This document shows positions 1 to 8,226 of a stretch of 64,000 nt of DNA, piece after piece (within the stretch, counting starts at the first letter, position 1; each line of letters starts with the position of its first letter). Source of the DNA: CAZJBS01 sp964544475. Its GTDB lineage: Bacteria > CLD3 > SB21. The translations under genes were made by a program, and so were the position numbers. The stretch covers positions 151,558 to 215,557 of the forward strand of contig CAZJBS010000005.1 in assembly GCA_964544475.1 (NCBI GenBank). Reading direction: 5' to 3'. The notes under the pieces are model-generated. The model had not been told where the DNA came from, did no database searches, and saw only the letters and a list, made by a program, of their open reading frames with translations.

Positions 1-100
1 CTTTCGAATGTGCATAGTCAAAGAGCAAGTTCTTGTCGCATTCCAAATCAATTTTGCAAGTATCGGCGTTCCCTAAAGGGTAAAATGTTATTTTGTGCAT
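1..100 (-). CDS. N-terminal part of a probable MBL-fold hydrolase (runs off the window)
   Basis: Only the first 33 codons are inside the window; the gene continues past the left edge. The ATG at 100 follows a strong Shine-Dalgarno (AAAGGA, about 8 bases upstream). The protein starts with a beta-strand, then Y-P-L-G-N-A-D-T, a second strand and L-F-D-Y-A. This resembles the first two strands of metallo-beta-lactamase-fold proteins, in which a G-x-A/G-D-x turn is followed by a hydrophobic strand ending in D. The zinc ligands lie outside the window, so the assignment is tentative. It sits 23 bases downstream of the LexA-like gene on the same strand and is probably co-transcribed with it. Confidence 0.45.
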   Translation of the reverse strand, partial: MHKITFYPLGNADTCKIDLECDKNLLFDYAHSK

Positions 101-123
101 TGTCTATTTCCTTTCAAACGTGA

Positions 124-786
124 CTATCGTTTTTTTAACTTTTTCACAACAAAGAAAACCCTGCCGTTCACGATGTAGTTGTCAGTCTCATGCAAATAAA
201 TAGGGGGAAAGTTCTGAGAGGATTCTGAAATCAGACCTATTTGATTGTTCTCACGATCATGGTGAAAGCGTTTGATATTGGCCATATTGTCAATGATCGA
301 TAATACTATATCGCCATCCTTCGGAGACTTATAAGGCGAATCAATTATGACAAAATCACCGTCCTCGATTTTCTTTCCACCCACTTCAGCACGATTCATT
401 GACGGCCCATCGACCATGAGGGCAAATATGTTCTTTGCTGATTTTCGACCCAATAAAGTACTGGAGATTCTAAGATAACCCTCAATGTTTTCGTCGGCGA
501 AACGTAAAGCAGGTCCCGCGTTAGCCGCACCAAGTATAGGTATTGCTAAAAGATTTCCTTTCATCAGAAGCCCCTCTGACGCTCCACCCGTTGCCTTCTC
601 AATCAATTCTTTTGATTTATTAATCTTAATCAGCCCTTTCTTTTCGAGTTGATTCAAGTGATGTTTGATCTTTTGCGGTTTGTCTTTTTCGCCGATTCGT
701 TTGCCGATTTCGCGTAAGGTTAATTGACCCAGGTTCTGACCCTGCGCAATTAAGTGAAGAAGCCTTTTTTGGATTTCATGCATCAT
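124..786 (-). CDS. LexA-like S24-peptidase transcriptional repressor
   Basis: 220 residues. Residues 1-55 form a winged helix like the LexA DNA-binding domain (L-T-L-R-E-I-G-K-R-I-G-E-K-D-K-P). The C-terminal S24 self-cleavage domain has the expected parts: a cleavage site A90-G91, the nucleophile S129 in D-G-P-S-M-N, and the general base K172 in N-I-K-R-F. By family knowledge it should repress its targets until RecA-stimulated autocleavage. It is either the element's own repressor or a second, accessory LexA. Three 9-bp direct repeats (831-857) just upstream suggest autoregulation. A probable MBL-fold gene follows 23 bases downstream. Two adjacent ATGs (786, 783) are possible starts. Confidence 0.85.
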   Translation of the reverse strand: MMHEIQKRLLHLIAQGQNLGQLTLREIGKRIGEKDKPQKIKHHLNQLEKKGLIKINKSKELIEKATGGASEGLLMKGNLLAIPILGAANAGPALRFADENIEGYLRISSTLLGRKSAKNIFALMVDGPSMNRAEVGGKKIEDGDFVIIDSPYKSPKDGDIVLSIIDNMANIKRFHHDRENNQIGLISESSQNFPPIYLHETDNYIVNGRVFFVVKKLKKR

Positions 787-830
787 ATGGGTAATTTAAT
801 GCAAAAATATTAAAGTGCAATATTAATTAT

Positions 831-857
831 TGACAAAATTGACAAAAGTGACAAACT
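831..857. promoter_or_regulatory. Three direct 9-bp repeats upstream of the LexA-like gene (operator candidate)
   Basis: TGACAAAAT, TGACAAAAG and TGACAAACT follow each other without gaps, about 45 bp ahead of the repressor start. An AATATT inverted pair lies between them and the gene. The position suggests an autoregulatory operator. Direct rather than inverted repeats are unusual for a LexA dimer. Binding is not shown by the sequence alone. Confidence 0.4.
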
Positions 858-926
858 TATTTTGATAAGTAATTAATTTGTTTGTTTGAGTGGGTTTGGT
901 AAGGTAGACCGAGAATCGGTAGAAAA

Positions 927-1202
927 TCAAATCAGACGTAGCGTATGATGAAACAACTCTTGGAAGAATTGTTCACGATAACTTGGATGTTGGAGTATTT
1001 CAATTATGCTAAACGAATTTTCAACAAGCCTGTCTGCGTCCATTCTTTTCTTCAATTCAGGCGTGAAAACTCCTCCCAAATACATTGTCTTACATTTTGG
1101 GCTGACCTGTATTGCATGTTCAAATGACTTTCGAGCCGCTCCGTAACGTTCCAACGCACCTTCGAAAGAAAGACAAGATTGAAAAGGAGTATTCCTTATC
1201 AA
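927..1202 (-). CDS. Small hypothetical protein, possibly a truncated gene
   Basis: 91 codons from a TTG at 1202. The C-terminal 60 residues have the composition and amphipathic pattern of a real helical protein (K-S-F-E-H-A-I-Q-V, then E-L-K-K-R-M-D-A-D-R-L-V). I recognise no family. It lies in the leftward run between a membrane protein gene and the LexA-like repressor. The lack of a good ATG or ribosome-binding site suggests either a wrong start or the remnant of a longer gene. Confidence 0.35.
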   Translation of the reverse strand: MIRNTPFQSCLSFEGALERYGAARKSFEHAIQVSPKCKTMYLGGVFTPELKKRMDADRLVENSFSIIEILQHPSYREQFFQELFHHTLRLI

Positions 1203-1287
1203 ACGGAATAGTAATGAAATTTGAATCCGAGCCAGATGTTTCTTTTACAAATAATTTTTAGATTATCAAACTAATTTTGATGGTAAG

Positions 1288-1797
1288 TTATCTAATAGGC
1301 TCCGGCGTTTCAACTCTGTTTGAACCAATAGTAAGCACTTCAATTGTTGTTTTTACCATAGCCATGATTGAAAAATACACAAGGTAAATCATGACGATCA
1401 GCATGGTCGCCAAATCAAACTCGTTAAAAAATTCAAAGTACTTGATCTGATAAAAAAGCTGGAGAAATAGTCCTTTGATCAGGGCAAAACCAGAGGAGGA
1501 GGCAATTGCATACGTAGCGGCATCAAAAAATGAATTTGTGAAAATTCTAAAACGCGAATATTGCAAGACGTCTCCATAGGGTATGCTCTCTTGAATATGG
1601 TGTTTCTTCTGTAGGACGAAGTGCATACCGTAAATAATAACACAATACGACCAGCAAATATAGGTCATAGGAACAACTTCTAAAAAAACCTTCACGCCTT
1701 CCTTAATTAATATGAAATTGATAAAGCAGATTCCGCTCAATACATTCAGTATAAGAAGTATAACGAGGTTTTTCTTTGTTAAAAGAAAATTTTTCAT
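1288..1797 (-). CDS. Hypothetical integral membrane protein
   Basis: 169 residues with about four hydrophobic segments: near the N-terminus (L-V-I-L-L-I-L-N-V-L-S), around 40-60, around 90-110 and around 130-150. No family recognised. The ATG directly abuts the stop of the glycine-zipper gene, so the two are probably translated together. It is the last of a leftward set (2417 to 1288) that follows the polyvalent-protein gene. It could be element cargo or a membrane function of the element. Confidence 0.6.
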   Translation of the reverse strand: MKNFLLTKKNLVILLILNVLSGICFINFILIKEGVKVFLEVVPMTYICWSYCVIIYGMHFVLQKKHHIQESIPYGDVLQYSRFRIFTNSFFDAATYAIASSSGFALIKGLFLQLFYQIKYFEFFNEFDLATMLIVMIYLVYFSIMAMVKTTIEVLTIGSNRVETPEPIR

Positions 1798-2109
1798 CTA
1801 TTCCGACTGATTAAAACGTTGAACTTTTTTCCGATCATCCTCGTCACTGGTAGCGCCCATAGCCGCTCCAACGCCCCCTCCAATCAAAACGCCAATAGGT
1901 CCTGCGAGCAATCCAAGTAATCCACCAACTACTGCGCCAGCCGCCGTTGAACTTGTGTCACCTTCGGCTTGAACATCAGAAATAGAGAATATTTGATTTG
2001 CAAGTCTGAAACGCTCACTCCCAATGAGTATTTTCAACTCATGTCGGGTTGCGGCTTTCGTGTTTAGATATGTTTTTTGACCTGACTGGTCTTCAACGAA
2101 GAGTTTCAT
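1798..2109 (-). CDS. Small glycine-zipper protein
   Basis: 103 residues. The first 55 are soluble and lysine/serine-rich. Residues about 60-90 form a glycine-zipper hydrophobic hairpin (A-G-A-V-V-G-G-L-L-G-L-L-A-G-P-I-G), followed by an acidic and basic tail. Such segments insert into or oligomerise in membranes. The start overlaps the stop of the preceding gene (TAATG), and the next gene begins directly after its stop, so this is a compact three-gene set. Function unknown. Confidence 0.6.
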   Translation of the reverse strand: MKLFVEDQSGQKTYLNTKAATRHELKILIGSERFRLANQIFSISDVQAEGDTSSTAAGAVVGGLLGLLAGPIGVLIGGGVGAAMGATSDEDDRKKVQRFNQSE

Positions 2110-2417
2110 TATTCAGTAAACTTCTCTCTCATTTTCGTTAGAAGTCGATCTTCATTTTCGTCATTGGTACCCCAATCGAATAACTGTAAGGGCATTGAAC
2201 TGGACGAGGAAACCTCGACGCGAGTTTGGTAAGAATTGAGCCCCGTGGCTCTGAAAGAAATGTCCTCCCCAAATGACCACAAGGACATACTCTTGCTTGC
2301 GGAAAACGTTTTTTTGTGAAGATCGGCCTCTTTGATCTTAAATCCAAGATCATTCAGAACTTTTTGGGCTTCATCAAAAACGATTTCAACCTCACAATCG
2401 AAAATAGCAGTTTTCAT
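2109..2417 (-). CDS. Small conserved-looking soluble protein, unknown function
   Basis: 102 residues from the ATG at 2417; upstream ATG 2453 and TTG 2465 are possible starts. The predicted fold alternates strands and helices: a helix with F-D-E-A-Q-K-V-L-N-D-L-G-F, then strands ending in S-L-W-S-F-G-E-D-I, then a serine-rich strand and L-F-D-W-G-T-N-D-E-N. The look is that of a small alpha/beta stress or lipoprotein-like domain, but I cannot name a family. It lies about 70 bp downstream of the polyvalent protein and overlaps the glycine-zipper gene by one base. Confidence 0.55.
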   Translation of the reverse strand: MKTAIFDCEVEIVFDEAQKVLNDLGFKIKEADLHKKTFSASKSMSLWSFGEDISFRATGLNSYQTRVEVSSSSSMPLQLFDWGTNDENEDRLLTKMREKFTE

Positions 2418-2485
2418 GGCAGTTCTATGAATGTTACAGCTTTTGAAATTCATTAGATAAACCAAGCCTAGGTAAATGATCGTGG

Positions 2486-5400
2486 TTAAGCTTCAATACC
2501 CCTATCCGTCACAGGCTTGATCATCCGGCCGATAATGAAGTATTTTCCCTGTTTATCGCCTTTGATCTTGTAGACTTCTGAGGGATCAGTGAAGCGGTGC
2601 ACAAAATCGCGTTCCTTCGCGCCGGTCTTCTGATCAGATTTGTAGATCATTTTGTCTGAGCGGTATTCAATGGCCGTAATGCGTCCGATCGGCACCAAGC
2701 CCTTATCCAAAGGCAGATTGAGCGATTTCGTTTTATCGAACTCGTAATGATTGAAGTTTTCATACATCCGCACGGCTTCTTCCGAGATTTTTGCCTTTTT
2801 GTTCTCAAGGCTGTTTTTGGGTGTAATAATCAACCATTCGCCGTCGGCTGTCGTGTACAGATTGCTTGATCTGAAAGAGAACTGGCGCTGGCCGTCGTGC
2901 ATTTCGAGATTAATCACAGAAGCTTTGGCAATGAACGCAAGACCTTTCTCAATGGGAATATCCACTTCGTCGGGCGAATCTTTTTCGAAAGCATCCAACT
3001 GTTTATTGACGACGGCCGGATTGGCCAACAGAACGCTTCCATCTGCTTTTACAACCGCTTCAACCAGCGCCTTTGTTTTCCTGTCGGCAAGTGTTGCGGT
3101 ATCGCCGGGATTGATTCCTGGCTTATGGAAACAAAACCCATAGCTCTTGCCTGATTTGAAGACAATCGCAATCAGATCATGAGACTTGGGTGATTTTCTA
3201 AATACGCCATTGGCTTGCTCAATCACTTCATTCAGGCCATCCGGGTTACTGTGAATCACTCTTAGTTTTGCGTTTTTCTTGAAAGTAACCGTCTTGGTTT
3301 TCGACCGCGTTGACAAAGCAAAGTCCGATGTGTCAATGGAAACGCCGATTTTACTCTTTCCGGGCTTCACAGAGAGAACAGTAAACACGGCTCCGCCTGA
3401 TTCCACAAGCATCATACCGGGTTTGATTTCCGAGGCTTTGACCGCCGAACCGTTTGGATTGGTTATCTTTTTCGCGGATTCGATAAAATTTAAAGCTGTT
3501 TTCAATCCTGCCAAAACCGGAAGCGGATTTTCGAGTTTAGCGGGGCCCTGACACGGTATTCCAGTCGTCTTCTTGCGATTCTCCGGATAAAGATGAATGA
3601 TTGTACGTTTGTCTTTTTGCCCAAATTCGACCTTATAGCCGACGTTCTTGAAACTTTGAACGTATTTTTCGTTCTCGTAATCGTTGAGCCAGAGGATCGC
3701 CTCGATCTCGTAAGTTCCATCTTTTCGTTCCAAATGGCTAAAGTGCCCATTACCCCGGCGCAGATTTTCCGTCCAGTTCATGACAAGCTCCCCAATCGTC
3801 GGCTTTTTCCTGAGATCGATGTTGTTGACCACTGCATGATGCCAATTGGAATACTCCCTGTTCGCAAACACGTAATCCGCGCCGTAATGAATGATCGTAC
3901 CGTCGGGCATCTCACGATCCACGTAGCTTTTGAGATCGATCATGCCATCGAAGGTTGCGCCCTGATAGACTTTGACAACGGATTCCACGTCTTTTTGAAC
4001 CGGGCCGTCTGTCCAATAGACATTGATACTCGCTCCGCCTGCATAGCTTTTACTGCGGACACTGAACTTAATTCCCGGAAACTGCCGTTTCAAATCCTGC
4101 CGGATAAGTTTCGCGGTATCCGCGACCGATACCCACCGTGTAGTTGGTTCACCGGGATTCTCATGTTTGCAACGGCATGACTTGACGAATTCATACGAGT
4201 TCGGGTATTCGCCGATATATTCTTCGGCTTCTTGCATGGTGCGAAACCACACGGGCGGGGATTCCTTGAAGTCCGATGTTCTGAAATACTCTCCGTTTTC
4301 GAACTTGAGTAAAATCCGGTCACCTTCCTTCACTGGGTGGACTTTGATACGATGGACTTTGGCCGGATTTTCGTGTTTCTTACCATTGCCAAAGATGGTG
4401 ATGATCGCATCACCTTTGGAAATATTGCCGAACATATTTGCGCCCGTATTGGACTTCGCACTCGTAAGAAATGCGATGAATTTTTCTTTCAGCTTACGAA
4501 CGCCAAAATCTTCAAACGCCGATACCAAGATACCTTCTATTCCTGATAATTCCACTTTTTCGAACATTTGGCTTTGCGCTAAATAAGCCTGTGCACTCAT
4601 ACCACTTGCAATGATATTGAAATAAACGATCTTGCGGATTTCTTCGGAAAGGTCCCATTCGGTCGATCTCAGGTTGATGAGTTGCGGAATCACGTACGCA
4701 ATTTTGTTGAGCAATGTCTTACCCATGATGGCAAGGTGATCCTTATCAGTCACGATCTGGGCGACAAGGGATTTCAAGATAATGTCTTTGGCTTCATCGG
4801 TAAACCCGCCATTAGACAAAAGCCATTTATTGGCGTTGTTCTTAGTAATAATTCCGTCCGATCTCAGGTCATTGATAAAATTCCGGGACTTTGGGGAACT
4901 GAAGAACTCTGCCAAACTATCAAATTCTTCAAGCGCACTGGAAAGATTATCCAGTGTGAATTGTGAAATTGACCGCGCAAGGCTCGATGCTTCGGCGTTT
5001 TGATCTTTGGCCTGTGTGAACGTTTCATTCAGTTCCCGCGAGAGTTTAGCGCACGTGTTCTCATTGAATTCACCGTCCAAGACACGAACCAGCATTCCTT
5101 TAGGATAAACGAAACGGTCGCTTTTCAGATCAAATGTTTTCCGTTGTTCCCAAAGGTATTCGGAGTATTTACTGCCTTCTTTGATGATCCGCTTGATAAC
5201 CATTGCACGGGAATTGCCGCCCATGACAATGAACTTGTCTTGATAAGGCACGACGACCGGTGCACCGTCAACGGCTGTCGGTGCATCCATCACCACGAAA
5301 CGTGGATCGAAGTTCTTGGCATTCTGCATGACCTTCATCTGCTCGGACTTGTCGTTGTGGTACGCGCGTTCCTGGCAGAATGCGGGATAATCAGGGTTCT

Positions 5401-5920
5401 TTTTGAAGTCCCACGGATCGTGGCTTGTGACGATATATTCTTCGGGAATCACGGCATAACGCACGGCGTAGTTTCCTGTAGGCGTTTTGAGCGTATCCTT
5501 TTTGCCGACGTTGTGCTTAATCAGGTGATCCGGAATAATTTCGAGACCCGCCGCATTGAGCTTGGGCTTGTCTTCCTGTTTGATCTGTGTCAGAACTTCC
5601 GTCCGGTAGGTCATTTCATCTTTGGTGGAAGTGTAGGTCGCCGTAACCTGATACGCTTCCTGTTTGAACGAAACTTCAATGACCTTGAATGTATTATTCT
5701 TCGACGCACTGGCCAACACAAAGAATTTCGGATAGGCTACCGGAAAAGCGAATTCAGGCTTTTCAACGACCGACTTGATGTGTTCTAAGATTGCCGCTTC
5801 ACTCTGAAAGCTCTTAGCATGTTTCTTCAAAAGACCTGAAAGATCAGCTTTGATAACGGAACCTGAAATCTTACCGATCAGGCATTCCGGGAGTTTGAAT
5901 TCTATAATATTTTTGCTCAT
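2486..5920 (-). CDS. Polyvalent phage-type protein: DdrB-like ParB domain and LPD29
   Basis: 1144 residues. Residues about 160-330 match the DdrB/ParB-type domain of polyvalent proteins: D-A-P-T-A-V-D-G-A-P-V-V at 212-223, then G-G-N-S-R-A-M at 234-240. Residues about 595-690 match large polyvalent-protein domain LPD29 (A-K-L-I-R-Q-D-L-K, then F-S-V-R-S-K-S-Y, then V-Y-W-T-D-G-P). The C-terminal third contains several small beta domains. By family knowledge such proteins are packed into phage or plasmid particles, delivered with the DNA and cut into effectors. N-P dipeptides in K/H/E-rich linkers lie at 518, 588, 798, 821, 892, 937 and 967. The start overlaps the fibre gene stop (ATGA). Confidence 0.8.
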   Translation of the reverse strand: MSKNIIEFKLPECLIGKISGSVIKADLSGLLKKHAKSFQSEAAILEHIKSVVEKPEFAFPVAYPKFFVLASASKNNTFKVIEVSFKQEAYQVTATYTSTKDEMTYRTEVLTQIKQEDKPKLNAAGLEIIPDHLIKHNVGKKDTLKTPTGNYAVRYAVIPEEYIVTSHDPWDFKKNPDYPAFCQERAYHNDKSEQMKVMQNAKNFDPRFVVMDAPTAVDGAPVVVPYQDKFIVMGGNSRAMVIKRIIKEGSKYSEYLWEQRKTFDLKSDRFVYPKGMLVRVLDGEFNENTCAKLSRELNETFTQAKDQNAEASSLARSISQFTLDNLSSALEEFDSLAEFFSSPKSRNFINDLRSDGIITKNNANKWLLSNGGFTDEAKDIILKSLVAQIVTDKDHLAIMGKTLLNKIAYVIPQLINLRSTEWDLSEEIRKIVYFNIIASGMSAQAYLAQSQMFEKVELSGIEGILVSAFEDFGVRKLKEKFIAFLTSAKSNTGANMFGNISKGDAIITIFGNGKKHENPAKVHRIKVHPVKEGDRILLKFENGEYFRTSDFKESPPVWFRTMQEAEEYIGEYPNSYEFVKSCRCKHENPGEPTTRWVSVADTAKLIRQDLKRQFPGIKFSVRSKSYAGGASINVYWTDGPVQKDVESVVKVYQGATFDGMIDLKSYVDREMPDGTIIHYGADYVFANREYSNWHHAVVNNIDLRKKPTIGELVMNWTENLRRGNGHFSHLERKDGTYEIEAILWLNDYENEKYVQSFKNVGYKVEFGQKDKRTIIHLYPENRKKTTGIPCQGPAKLENPLPVLAGLKTALNFIESAKKITNPNGSAVKASEIKPGMMLVESGGAVFTVLSVKPGKSKIGVSIDTSDFALSTRSKTKTVTFKKNAKLRVIHSNPDGLNEVIEQANGVFRKSPKSHDLIAIVFKSGKSYGFCFHKPGINPGDTATLADRKTKALVEAVVKADGSVLLANPAVVNKQLDAFEKDSPDEVDIPIEKGLAFIAKASVINLEMHDGQRQFSFRSSNLYTTADGEWLIITPKNSLENKKAKISEEAVRMYENFNHYEFDKTKSLNLPLDKGLVPIGRITAIEYRSDKMIYKSDQKTGAKERDFVHRFTDPSEVYKIKGDKQGKYFIIGRMIKPVTDRGIEA

Positions 5921-6918
5921 GCTGGCCCTGTCCCCATTCCTACAAAATCTTTGATGTTTTGAATTTCAGTTTGCAGATTGGCAATATCCGTTTCCGCCTG
6001 ATTTGCACGCGACGTAAGGTCGTCAACCTGTGATTGCAGGTCGTCCAAAGCCAGGTTCATATCATTGCGAAGAGTGTCGATGGAGGAACTGAGTTCCGTA
6101 TAGTTCTCAGACTGGCCTTGCTGGACGGCATCAATGTTAAATTGAAGCTGTTCATCGGCGTTTTCGAGCGAGGTGCGGGTACTCTCAATGTCGTTGCTGA
6201 CGTTATTGATGCCCGTTTGCAGGTCGTTAATTTGATTTTGCAAGTCTTCGTCTGCCGCCGCCATATTTGTCTGAATGTTTTCAATCGTGGAGTTAGCGTC
6301 AGCAAGGGAAGTTTCCAAATTCGTGATAGCCGTATTTACCGCATCCTGTGTCGTTTGAAGAGCGGTTACGTCACCACGAATTAGGGCATCGGCGACCGCA
6401 AATTCCGACCGGACGTTTTGAATATCCTCAGTTGCGTCGCCAAGCCCAGTTTGCAAAGTCGTGATCTGATTTTGAAGCTGTGTGTCTTCGATTGTCATGT
6501 CGAGCTGGATATTCCCAATCGCTGTATTCACATCATTGAGTGATGTTTGCAGATTTCCGATAACCGTATTGGAAGCATTCAACGAACTTTGAAGCGTTGT
6601 AACGCCATTCTGAATTTGCGTGTCAGCGGCCGCAAACTCCGATCGGACGTTTTGAATATCGGCGTTCGCTTCTCCAAAACTCGTTTCCAACGCTGTAATC
6701 TGATTCTGAATTTGTGCATCGGCGGCCGTCACATCAGAACGCACGTCTGAAATCTCAGCGTTTGCGGCGTTAAGTCCGTTTTGTACGTTGGCAACGGCGG
6801 TTTCAACCAGCGGCACGCCGATAGTCTCGCGCACGTCGGAGAGAGAGATTGCCTCGTCGCCGAACGTTCCGGGCGAATAGAACTTGTCTTTGACCGCAAT
6901 TTTGGTATTTAAATCCAT
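5917..6918 (-). CDS. Coiled-coil fibre protein with a 78-residue super-repeat
   Basis: 333 residues, nearly all coiled coil, with almost no Cys, Trp or His. After a short globular N-terminus (about 1-35), units of 32 residues (starting like Q-I-Q-N-Q-I-T-A-L) and 46 residues alternate as A-B-A-B-A, giving a 78-residue period. The C-terminus is a short glycine-rich tail. Long heptad proteins of this sort form trimeric fibres or spikes in phages, so a receptor-binding or spike-stalk role is likely, though the adhesin tip is not obvious. It ends in a four-base overlap with the polyvalent-protein gene and begins two bases after the preceding stop. Confidence 0.65.
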   Translation of the reverse strand: MDLNTKIAVKDKFYSPGTFGDEAISLSDVRETIGVPLVETAVANVQNGLNAANAEISDVRSDVTAADAQIQNQITALETSFGEANADIQNVRSEFAAADTQIQNGVTTLQSSLNASNTVIGNLQTSLNDVNTAIGNIQLDMTIEDTQLQNQITTLQTGLGDATEDIQNVRSEFAVADALIRGDVTALQTTQDAVNTAITNLETSLADANSTIENIQTNMAAADEDLQNQINDLQTGINNVSNDIESTRTSLENADEQLQFNIDAVQQGQSENYTELSSSIDTLRNDMNLALDDLQSQVDDLTSRANQAETDIANLQTEIQNIKDFVGMGTGPA

Positions 6919-6920
6919 GT

Positions 6921-7220
6921 TTAATGTCCGATCAAAAATCCCAACATAAGGCCCGTTGCAAAACTGATAACAAGCCCGGTTTTCAAAATTCTGTTGGTTG
7001 TTGTTTCTTGTTTGAGTTTCACTTCAACATCTTTTCCTAATCTGAGTCCGGTGTAGGCTTCTTCCATTCGTTCCCGCGGGACGGCAAAATACGTTTGCTT
7101 GGACTGGTTGTGAAAAACCGAATCCGGTTTAATCAAGACTGTTGGTTCCTGAGCCACTACGGTCGGTAAGCCTGTCAAAAGAAGAAGCAAGGTCAGCGTC
7201 AGTTTTGGATTTAGCTTCAT
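6921..7220 (-). CDS. Exported protein with signal peptide and C-terminal membrane helix
   Basis: 99 residues from the ATG at 7220, chosen over longer starts because GGAGA lies upstream and a clean signal peptide follows (M-K-L-N-P-K-L then a poly-Leu core, cleavage near V-V-A-Q). The C-terminus is a membrane helix (L-V-I-S-F-A-T-G-L-M-L-G-F-L-I). The topology resembles a one-protein spanin, which links outer and inner membrane at lysis, but there is no lipobox cysteine. The gene begins inside the upstream holin-like gene in another frame, an arrangement common in phage lysis cassettes. Role inferred from layout only. Confidence 0.55.
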   Translation of the reverse strand: MKLNPKLTLTLLLLLTGLPTVVAQEPTVLIKPDSVFHNQSKQTYFAVPRERMEEAYTGLRLGKDVEVKLKQETTTNRILKTGLVISFATGLMLGFLIGH

Positions 7221-7410
7221 GTTCGTACTGTCTCCGTTTCTTTTGTGTCCATTCTGGGTCTTTTGAGAAGAGTCCCCACACGCCAAGTAAAAAGGCCATG
7301 ATGGATTCAAACGTTGCTTTGCCGTACCAGACTAAGATGGCGGAACCGGCCAATAGCATCGTAACACCCATGATGGTGGTGATTTTGTGTTGAGTGATTC
7401 GCTTAATCAT
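7129..7410 (-). CDS. Two-helix membrane protein, holin-like
   Basis: 93 residues from the ATG at 7410, preceded by AAAGGA. It has a basic N-terminus, two adjacent membrane helices (I-M-G-V-T-M-L-L-A-G-S-A-I-L-V-W and I-M-A-F-L-L-G-V-W-G-L-F) and a charged cytoplasmic tail. Size and topology fit class II holins, which form pores allowing phage lysis enzymes through the inner membrane. The neighbouring overlapping gene with a signal peptide supports a lysis module. Such topology is not specific, so a structural membrane protein remains possible. A hairpin of TGARANN repeats lies just upstream. Confidence 0.5.
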   Translation of the reverse strand: MIKRITQHKITTIMGVTMLLAGSAILVWYGKATFESIMAFLLGVWGLFSKDPEWTQKKRRQYEHEAKSKTDADLASSFDRLTDRSGSGTNSLD

Positions 7411-7429
7411 TGTATGTCCTTTTTTTGTG

Positions 7430-7462
7430 AAACGTGAGATGTGATACTCACGTCTCACGTTT
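7430..7462. repeat. Inverted repeat built of TGARANN heptamers
   Basis: A near-perfect 15-bp-arm hairpin with a 3-base loop (AAACGTGAGA ... TCTCACGTTT) fills the gap between two leftward genes. No U-run follows on the operon strand, so it is unlikely to be a terminator. The same heptamer words occur at 10430-10499 and, with different filler bases, at 60861-60927. Confidence 0.7.
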
Positions 7463-7464
7463 GG

Positions 7465-8226
7465 CTATTCCAAAATTCTGATTCCGGCACGGGCAATTCC
7501 TTTAATCCGGCCGGAGTTCATTTGAAAAACACGTGTCATCATCGTGCCCGACAAGAACGAGACGGTCGAAGAGAATCCGGCGTTTTCTTTGGTGATCACC
7601 AGATGTTTACCCGTACCCTGCGTTGTATCTTTAAACACGGACTGGTTCATCGTTTCAATCACTTCAAAAAATTTCGATCCCTTGTTATAGAACAGCGTAT
7701 CCGGGAATATCTCCAGCGCCTCGTTGCTTGGGGCGTTGGAACCGAAATTCAGTGTGAAGTCTTTTCCATTGTGAAACAGGAACCCCGCTTCGCCCTGATT
7801 GTCTTCGCGTGTGCCGGTAACCAGTTCGATATACTGTTTGTAGTAATCACTGGGCTTGTCTGGCGTGTCGGTCAACGTCACGTAAAGCGCGAACGATCCA
7901 CTGGTTTTCAAAACGCCAGGCAGATTGTCCCAATAGATTGTATCCTGCGGCGAACCGTTGAAACTTCCGATCTTGGGGAACATGAGTTTGATCTCATCGC
8001 TGTTGATCTGGTAGAACTCATCGGCTTCGAGAAACAGCCCGTTTTCCTGATTGATAACGGGATAGAACACGCTGTTGAGTTTAAAGTGGCTGTAACCTTC
8101 GCCCGACAGCGTGTAAATCCGTTGGGGCTTTTCCTGTAAAGTTTTGGCGAGCTTGATGATATTCAGCCCGTTCTCGCGCTTCAGTTCAAGGTAAGGTATC
8201 GGCCTTACAACCGTTGGTTTAGGCAT
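7465..8226 (-). CDS. Beta-rich structural protein, capsid-protein candidate
   Basis: 253 residues, soluble, with no signal peptide, membrane segment or enzymatic motif. Short alternating hydrophobic strands separated by G, N, D and P turns run along the whole length, consistent with a jelly-roll or similar beta-sandwich. It directly follows the 156-residue gene (TAA then ATG), which in turn follows a 172-residue gene of similar character. Sizes near 170-290 residues for adjacent beta-sandwich proteins are known for single-jelly-roll capsid pairs, and about 270 residues for the smallest double jelly rolls. Capsid identity is inference; I recognise no sequence family. Confidence 0.45.
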   Translation of the reverse strand: MPKPTVVRPIPYLELKRENGLNIIKLAKTLQEKPQRIYTLSGEGYSHFKLNSVFYPVINQENGLFLEADEFYQINSDEIKLMFPKIGSFNGSPQDTIYWDNLPGVLKTSGSFALYVTLTDTPDKPSDYYKQYIELVTGTREDNQGEAGFLFHNGKDFTLNFGSNAPSNEALEIFPDTLFYNKGSKFFEVIETMNQSVFKDTTQGTGKHLVITKENAGFSSTVSFLSGTMMTRVFQMNSGRIKGIARAGIRILE

